10,253 nucleotides of DNA from Gammaproteobacteria bacterium UBA7310 (GTDB lineage Bacteria > Pseudomonadota > Gammaproteobacteria > Pseudomonadales > Ketobacteraceae). Location of the stretch: positions 1-10,253 of the forward strand of contig DKQK01000030.1 of assembly GCA_002471665.1 (NCBI GenBank), in the 5' to 3' direction. The notes beneath the pieces are model-generated. The model saw nothing but the letters and a program-made list of their open reading frames with translations, was not told the DNA's origin and ran no database searches. Below, in pieces: positions 6,812 to 10,253 of the stretch. The position numbers were made by a program, and so were the translations under genes. Every line of letters starts with the position of its first letter. Position 1 is the stretch's first letter.

Positions 6812-8845
6812 CTAATCCGGCAGTTGAATTGAGAACTCCACCCCGCCGCCATCCGGCAGATTGCGGGCCTGCACCTGGCCGTGGTGGGCTTCGGCAATCA
6901 GGCGCACGATGTACAGACCCAAACCCAAATGGGGCGTGTCGCCTTTTTGCTGCTGGTCGCGCCGGGACACCAGGGAGTCGAATAACTGCCCCTGCAGCCG
7001 GTCCGGCAGCTGTGAGCCCTGATTGCGTACCCACAACAGGCGCTGGTGACCGGATTGCTCCAGCCCCAGGCTGATCCCAGCCCCCGGCGGTGTGAAGCTG
7101 CGGGCGTTATCCACCAGCTTGTCCAGCAATTGTGCCATCAGTTCCGGGCTGCCTTGTAACAGCGCCCGGGGCAGGCGGATGTCGGTGCTGAAATGGTGTT
7201 CCGGATAGGCATCGCTGTAGGCAGCGGCCAATCCCTGAATCAACGGCACCAGGTCAAACTCCCGGTGTTCGGTGTGCTGGATGGTCTGCTCCACCCGGCT
7301 GGCTTCGCTCATGGCCGACAGGATCTGCCGCAAGCGCTCAATGCCAGTTTCCGCCCGTTGCAGGTATTCAGTCTGCCCGGGGCAGGATTGGGCCAGCTCC
7401 AGGGAGGATTTGACGATGGCCAGGGGGGTGCGCAGTTCGTGGGCCAGCTTGCCGTTTAAGGTCTCCAGGTATTCTGTATAACCCTGTACCCGCTGCAGCA
7501 GGTGATGGTAGCTGCGGGACAGGTCACCGATTTCATCGGCGTGCCGGGAGGGCTGGAAGGGGTGTACTTTGCCGTCTGTACTGATGGCGTCTTCTGCGGA
7601 CCGTTTCAGTTTGCGAATACGCCAGGACAGGCTGCTGGCAAAGGTCACCAGGGTAGCGATCACCAACCCCAGCACCCCCAGGGTGAGATGGGTTACCCGC
7701 CGCAGGGCGTCGTTGGTGAGGCTGATCAGGGCGTCCCCGGTCTGGGACAACAACAGATAGCCCGAGAGGGTGCCTCCGTCATAAAGAGGCTGGCTCACCA
7801 GCAGGGCGGAACGGCGCTGATCCTGCAGCTGGTACCAACCGGCCCGCGCCGTATCCGTTAACGGCAGTCGCTCCACTTCAAAACGGCCCTGGGCATGGCT
7901 CAGTTCTTCTTCACTGAGGGGCCACGGGCTTTGGCTGCCACGGGGGGTGAGCAGGTCGATCAGCAGGCGATAGAAGCGACTCATGCCCTCGTTGAGCAGG
8001 TTCTCGGGGGTGGTGGGGGATGGCAGCTCCGGCGGCTGACTGACCCAATCCCGCTGCGGTGACAGGGGCCAACCCTGCGGGCTTACCAGTACCGCGTCCA
8101 GCTGATGGGTGCGTTGATCCTGCAGCAGTCCGGCCAGGGCGGGTATCGGTTGCAGCCAGCGATCCCCCTGCCCTGACGGCGACGTCCGGGAGGACGCGGT
8201 TTTCACCGCCGGCTGTCCGGCTTGCTGTGCCCGGTACAGATCCAGCACCAGGTGGTCTTTCAGGGCCCGGGTGGCGATGCGGATCTCCACGTTGAAACCG
8301 CTGTGGGTTTCTTGCCACCAAACTTTCAGAGCCTGGCTGGGGTGCAGTTCCCGCCGCTGGCGCAACCACTGGTAGGCTTGCAGTTGTCCGGGCCCGCTGG
8401 TGAACAGTACCCACTGGCGCTGTTCCTGGCCGTCGTGGGTGGTGAAGCGCAGGTGATCACTGTGGCTGAAATCGAGTCCGGGATCGTGGTATTGGATGCG
8501 ATCGGTGGCCACCTTCAGCAGCAGGTAGAGGTGGTCATTGTAGAGCGCCTTTTGCAGGCTAACCCCGGGTGCCAGTGTGGTGCTGAGATGATTTTGCCAA
8601 TCGTCGTCATAACCGTCCACCTGTACCGGCTGATAGCGCCTGGGGGTATAAAACACGGCGCTGCCCGGATCCGGTGGCAGGTCTGCCGTTTGTACCAGCT
8701 GCCCCAGCAGGCGCGCCTGTTGCAGCAGGGCCTGACTTTGGTTCTGCCGCAGCGCCTGCTCCATTTCCTGCACATAATGACAGCCTGCCCAGGGCAGCAG
8801 CAGGGTGGTGAGGGATACCAGCAGCAGTTGTGTTCGCAGGCCCAA
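6812..8845 (-). CDS. pdsS: Sensor histidine kinase of the proteobacterial dedicated sortase type (PdsS-like)
   Basis: The 677-residue membrane kinase has an N-terminal span (about 5-22), a periplasmic region of about 360 residues, a second span (about 386-409), a HAMP-like linker (410-461), a HisKA domain with phospho-acceptor His469 in His-Glu-Leu-Arg-Thr-Pro, and a HATPase domain with the N-box Asn580 and the G2 box His-Leu-Gly-Leu-Gly-Leu-Tyr near 638-646. The periplasmic part contains Val-Asp-Gly-Tyr-Asp-Asp-Asp-Trp at 76-83, resembling the start of CBM9/DOMON-like sugar-binding folds. The usual Asp of the G1 box is Asn in Arg-Asn-Gln-Gly, as in some other kinases. Length, the Pro-Trp-Ala-Gly-Cys N-terminus and the partner regulator match the marine sortase-associated kinase family. 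The start is TTG at 8845, with GGAG eight bases upstream; it lies three bases past the regulator stop, so the two are coupled. The pds identity is from memory of the family. Confidence 0.85.
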   Translation of the reverse strand: MGLRTQLLLVSLTTLLLPWAGCHYVQEMEQALRQNQSQALLQQARLLGQLVQTADLPPDPGSAVFYTPRRYQPVQVDGYDDDWQNHLSTTLAPGVSLQKALYNDHLYLLLKVATDRIQYHDPGLDFSHSDHLRFTTHDGQEQRQWVLFTSGPGQLQAYQWLRQRRELHPSQALKVWWQETHSGFNVEIRIATRALKDHLVLDLYRAQQAGQPAVKTASSRTSPSGQGDRWLQPIPALAGLLQDQRTHQLDAVLVSPQGWPLSPQRDWVSQPPELPSPTTPENLLNEGMSRFYRLLIDLLTPRGSQSPWPLSEEELSHAQGRFEVERLPLTDTARAGWYQLQDQRRSALLVSQPLYDGGTLSGYLLLSQTGDALISLTNDALRRVTHLTLGVLGLVIATLVTFASSLSWRIRKLKRSAEDAISTDGKVHPFQPSRHADEIGDLSRSYHHLLQRVQGYTEYLETLNGKLAHELRTPLAIVKSSLELAQSCPGQTEYLQRAETGIERLRQILSAMSEASRVEQTIQHTEHREFDLVPLIQGLAAAYSDAYPEHHFSTDIRLPRALLQGSPELMAQLLDKLVDNARSFTPPGAGISLGLEQSGHQRLLWVRNQGSQLPDRLQGQLFDSLVSRRDQQQKGDTPHLGLGLYIVRLIAEAHHGQVQARNLPDGGGVEFSIQLPD

Positions 8846-8848
8846 TGG

Positions 8849-9553
8849 CTAGTCTCCGGCGGCGGGCTGGTGCCAGCGGTAACCCATGCCGTACACGGTC
8901 TGGATGCCGTCAAACTGCGGGTCGAGCTGATTGAATTTGCGGCGGATACGCTTGATGTGCGAGGTGATGGTGTTGTCGTCCAGCACCACGCTGGCGGCAT
9001 CCATCAGCTGCTGGCGGTTCTTCACATGCCCCGGATGCTTGGCCAGGGCGTGCAGGATCCAGAACTCGGTGAGGGTCAGGTCCAGAGGTTGCTGCTGCCA
9101 GCTGGCGTGCAGGCGGTCCAGGTCCAGCAGCAGCTCACTGCGCTGCAGGCGGTTATCCTCCTGGCGGGGTTGGTTCAGCGCATCCAGACGCCGGAACAGG
9201 GCGGTGATACGAGCCGACAAATGGGGCAGGCTGATGTCCTTGGTAAGGTAATCATCGGCCCCCAGGCGCAGGCCGGAGATGGCGTCGAGTTCGCTGTCGC
9301 GGGCGGTCAGAAACAGGATCGGCAGGTGCGGTGCCCGCTGTCGCAGTTCCCGGCACAAATCAAAGCCGCCTTCAATTTCATCCTGCAGACCAATGTCGAT
9401 GACCGCCATGTCCGGTAACTGCAGATCCAGCCCTGCCAATGCCGCGGGGCGGGATTCATAGGTGCTGACCTGATAGCCCTGGCCCTGCAGATAGGCTTTG
9501 TAGTTTTCGCGGATGGCCGCTTCATCTTCGATCAGTGCAATGTGTTTTGCCAT
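8849..9553 (-). CDS. pdsR: OmpR-family response regulator of the dedicated sortase type (PdsR-like)
   Basis: The 234-residue product has a receiver domain (about 3-120) with acidic pocket Glu9/Asp10, phospho-acceptor Asp53 in Val-Ile-Asp-Ile, Thr83 and Lys105. A winged-helix DNA-binding domain (about 135-230) follows, with Leu-Thr-Leu-Thr-Glu-Phe-Trp, a recognition region Asp-Asp-Asn-Thr-Ile-Thr-Ser-His-Ile-Lys and the wing end Tyr-Gly-Met-Gly-Tyr-Arg-Trp. The receiver stretches Asp-Glu-Ile-Glu-Gly-Gly-Phe-Asp-Leu-Cys and Ala-Asp-Asp-Tyr-Leu-Thr-Lys-Asp-Ile-Ser-Leu-Pro-His-Leu are characteristic of regulators paired with marine sortase systems. It probably controls genes in response to the kinase encoded just downstream, and perhaps its own operon. 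I chose the ATG at 9553, since relatives begin with Met-x-x-Ile-Ala-Leu; the ribosome binding site is weak there. A start at 9613 would add 20 residues absent from the family. Confidence 0.9.
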   Translation of the reverse strand: MAKHIALIEDEAAIRENYKAYLQGQGYQVSTYESRPAALAGLDLQLPDMAVIDIGLQDEIEGGFDLCRELRQRAPHLPILFLTARDSELDAISGLRLGADDYLTKDISLPHLSARITALFRRLDALNQPRQEDNRLQRSELLLDLDRLHASWQQQPLDLTLTEFWILHALAKHPGHVKNRQQLMDAASVVLDDNTITSHIKRIRRKFNQLDPQFDGIQTVYGMGYRWHQPAAGD

Positions 9554-9743
9554 AGTACGCTGGATCCGTTGGCCCTGTGTCCGGCTGAGATTGGGTGTGG
9601 TGTAAGTGTACATCAGTCACGGGCGGGCAAAAGGCCTTGCCACAATTCATCAGAATTCATCGCTGTGCTGCCATCGCTGGTGCGCGCTCCTGCCATGCTC
9701 TGAGGGTTTACTGGGGGAACATTCAATCGCGGGAGGACACACT
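9554..9743. promoter_or_regulatory. Divergent regulatory region with a direct-repeat candidate operator
   Basis: These 190 bases lie between the leftward regulator-kinase operon and the rightward small membrane peptide. The notable content is a tandem direct repeat at 9644-9661, described separately. Reading leftward, TACACT at 9610-9605 is a possible -10 box about 35 bases inside the repeat, with a poor -35. Reading rightward, I see no convincing promoter boxes. A short palindrome AAGGCCTT at 9631-9638 has no assigned role. Confidence 0.4.
9644..9661. repeat. 8-bp direct repeat, 10-bp period: candidate response-regulator operator
   Basis: AATTCATC occurs at 9644-9651 and again at 9654-9661, separated by AG. 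Head-to-tail half sites spaced about one helical turn apart are the usual target of OmpR-type dimers. The site lies 90 bases upstream of the PdsR-like start codon and about 35-50 bases upstream of a possible TACACT -10 box, a suitable place for an activator. Binding by the neighbouring regulator is inferred. Confidence 0.45.
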
Positions 9744-9896
9744 ATGTTGACGCAATGGAGCAACCGCTGGTACGTATTGGTGCTGAGCCTGGCACTGCTG
9801 ATGTTTGCTTTGGGGACGGGCCAGCGCAATCGCGCGCCGCAGCTTACGGTGCCGCTCTCAGCCTACGCTGAACCCGTGGATCGAACGCCGCGTTAA
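9744..9896 (+). CDS. 50-residue single-span membrane peptide, unknown function
   Basis: The reading frame begins with ATG at 9744, preceded by an excellent GGGAGGA ribosome binding site six bases upstream, and ends at TAA 9894-9896. The peptide has a short N-terminus with Trp and Arg, one hydrophobic segment at about residues 10-24 (Tyr-Val-Leu-Val-Leu-Ser-Leu-Ala...), then a polar tail containing Gln-Arg-Asn-Arg and Pro. It could be a single-span inner-membrane peptide with the tail outside or inside, or an uncleaved signal-like sequence; no lipobox or LPXTG motif is present. I recognise no family. The strong ribosome binding site and the 15-base gap to the next gene argue that it is real and co-transcribed with it. 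It is divergent from the PdsR-like regulator and could share its control region. Confidence 0.65.
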   Translation: MLTQWSNRWYVLVLSLALLMFALGTGQRNRAPQLTVPLSAYAEPVDRTPR

Positions 9897-9911
9897 AGCA
9901 GGGGGCAGGCC

Positions 9912-10253
9912 ATGGTTACCACCACGCTTTTTCGCCCGGTTGGCCCCGGTCAGTTGCAGGCTGTGCTGGAATGCGACTGTCGCCGTTTTCCGGCGCGACG
10001 GCCGAACCAGAAGTTTTTCTATCCCCTGTTGCACGAATGCTTTGCCCGCCGCATTGCCTGGCAATGGCATGTGCTGCGCTCCGGCGTCGGTTACATTACG
10101 GCGTTTGAGGTGATCACGGATTATCTGCAGACGTTACCGGTGTTTACGTTGGGTGGCCCTGAACATCGGGAATACCGTATCCCGGCTGCCCAGCTGGAGG
10201 CATTTAACGATCAGATTGTGGGGCGCATACGTGTAGTGGGTGTAGTTCTGGCG
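9912..10253 (+). CDS. 'ADP-ribosylation/crystallin J1'-like small protein, 3' end cut off by window
   Basis: From the ATG at 9912 the frame is open for 114 codons to the window edge. The soluble product begins Met-Val-Thr-Thr-Thr-Leu-Phe-Arg-Pro-Val-Gly and contains Arg-Arg-Phe-Pro-Ala-Arg at about 24-29, Phe-Phe-Tyr-Pro-Leu-Leu at 36-41, Gly-Tyr-Ile-Thr-Ala-Phe-Glu-Val at 61-68, Gly-Gly-Pro-Glu-His-Arg-Glu-Tyr at 81-88 and a C-terminal Ile-Val-Gly-Arg-Ile-Arg-Val. This pattern matches small bacterial proteins of about 115-120 residues annotated as ADP-ribosylation/crystallin J1. That name comes from automated transfer and does not prove ADP-ribosylglycohydrolase activity; the protein is far shorter than that enzyme family. 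Only a few residues are likely missing. A purine-rich AGGGGG lies just upstream, and the gene follows the membrane peptide by 15 bases. Confidence 0.75.
   Translation, partial: MVTTTLFRPVGPGQLQAVLECDCRRFPARRPNQKFFYPLLHECFARRIAWQWHVLRSGVGYITAFEVITDYLQTLPVFTLGGPEHREYRIPAAQLEAFNDQIVGRIRVVGVVLA

Noticed and set aside
8779..8792. Trp-Ala-Gly-Cys near the kinase N-terminus as a possible lipobox
   Set aside because: Trp at the -3 position does not fit a lipobox, and the span is better read as the first membrane anchor of a kinase.
8222..9418. Open frame of 398 codons on the forward strand
   Set aside because: It is antisense to the well-supported kinase and regulator genes and spans their junction; the composition (Val/Gln/Gly/Leu) is that of a shadow frame.
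9631..9638. Palindrome AAGGCCTT in the divergent region
   Set aside because: Only eight bases and not extended by its flanks; this is expected by chance and there is no link to a known regulator.

Overview
The window looks like chromosomal DNA of a gammaproteobacterium, possibly of the Pseudomonadales/Cellvibrionales/Alteromonadales type. By eye it is fairly GC-rich. It has an NRDE-lgt-thyA-folA neighbourhood, an outer-membrane-type lipoprotein, a PilZ protein, and a histidine kinase/response regulator pair of the type known from marine proteobacterial 'dedicated sortase' systems (PdsS/PdsR). I could not fix the genus from sequence alone. I see no insertion sequence, tRNA, rRNA, CRISPR array or prophage gene.

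Left part (1-5889). A partial NRDE/TANGO2-family gene runs leftward off the window edge. Divergent from it is a tight rightward cluster: lgt (prolipoprotein diacylglyceryl transferase), thyA (thymidylate synthase), folA (dihydrofolate reductase) and a 961-residue protein with N-terminal HEAT-like repeats and several DUF349-like repeats. lgt and thyA overlap by four bases, and the other two gaps are 9 and 14 bases, so one transcript is likely. ThyA consumes methylene-tetrahydrofolate and yields dihydrofolate, which FolA reduces back. A 9-bp perfect stem-loop at 5896-5917 separates this cluster from the convergent gene.

Middle part (5930-6722). Two small leftward genes encode a lipoprotein with a possible SmpA/OmlA (BamE-like) fold and a single-domain PilZ protein carrying both c-di-GMP-binding motifs.

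Right part (6812-10253). A leftward two-component operon, pdsR-like then pdsS-like, is followed across a divergent intergenic region of about 190 bp by a rightward 50-residue single-span membrane peptide and a partial small gene resembling 'ADP-ribosylation/crystallin J1' proteins. The intergenic region holds an exact 8-bp direct repeat with a 10-bp period, a good candidate operator for an OmpR-type regulator. No sortase, LPXTG target or PdsO-like gene is visible, so the signalling pair appears detached from its usual partners, at least within this window.

Nothing here is clearly a new system. The points most worth following up are the sortase-type two-component pair without a sortase, its candidate operator, and the unknown membrane peptide that shares the promoter region.
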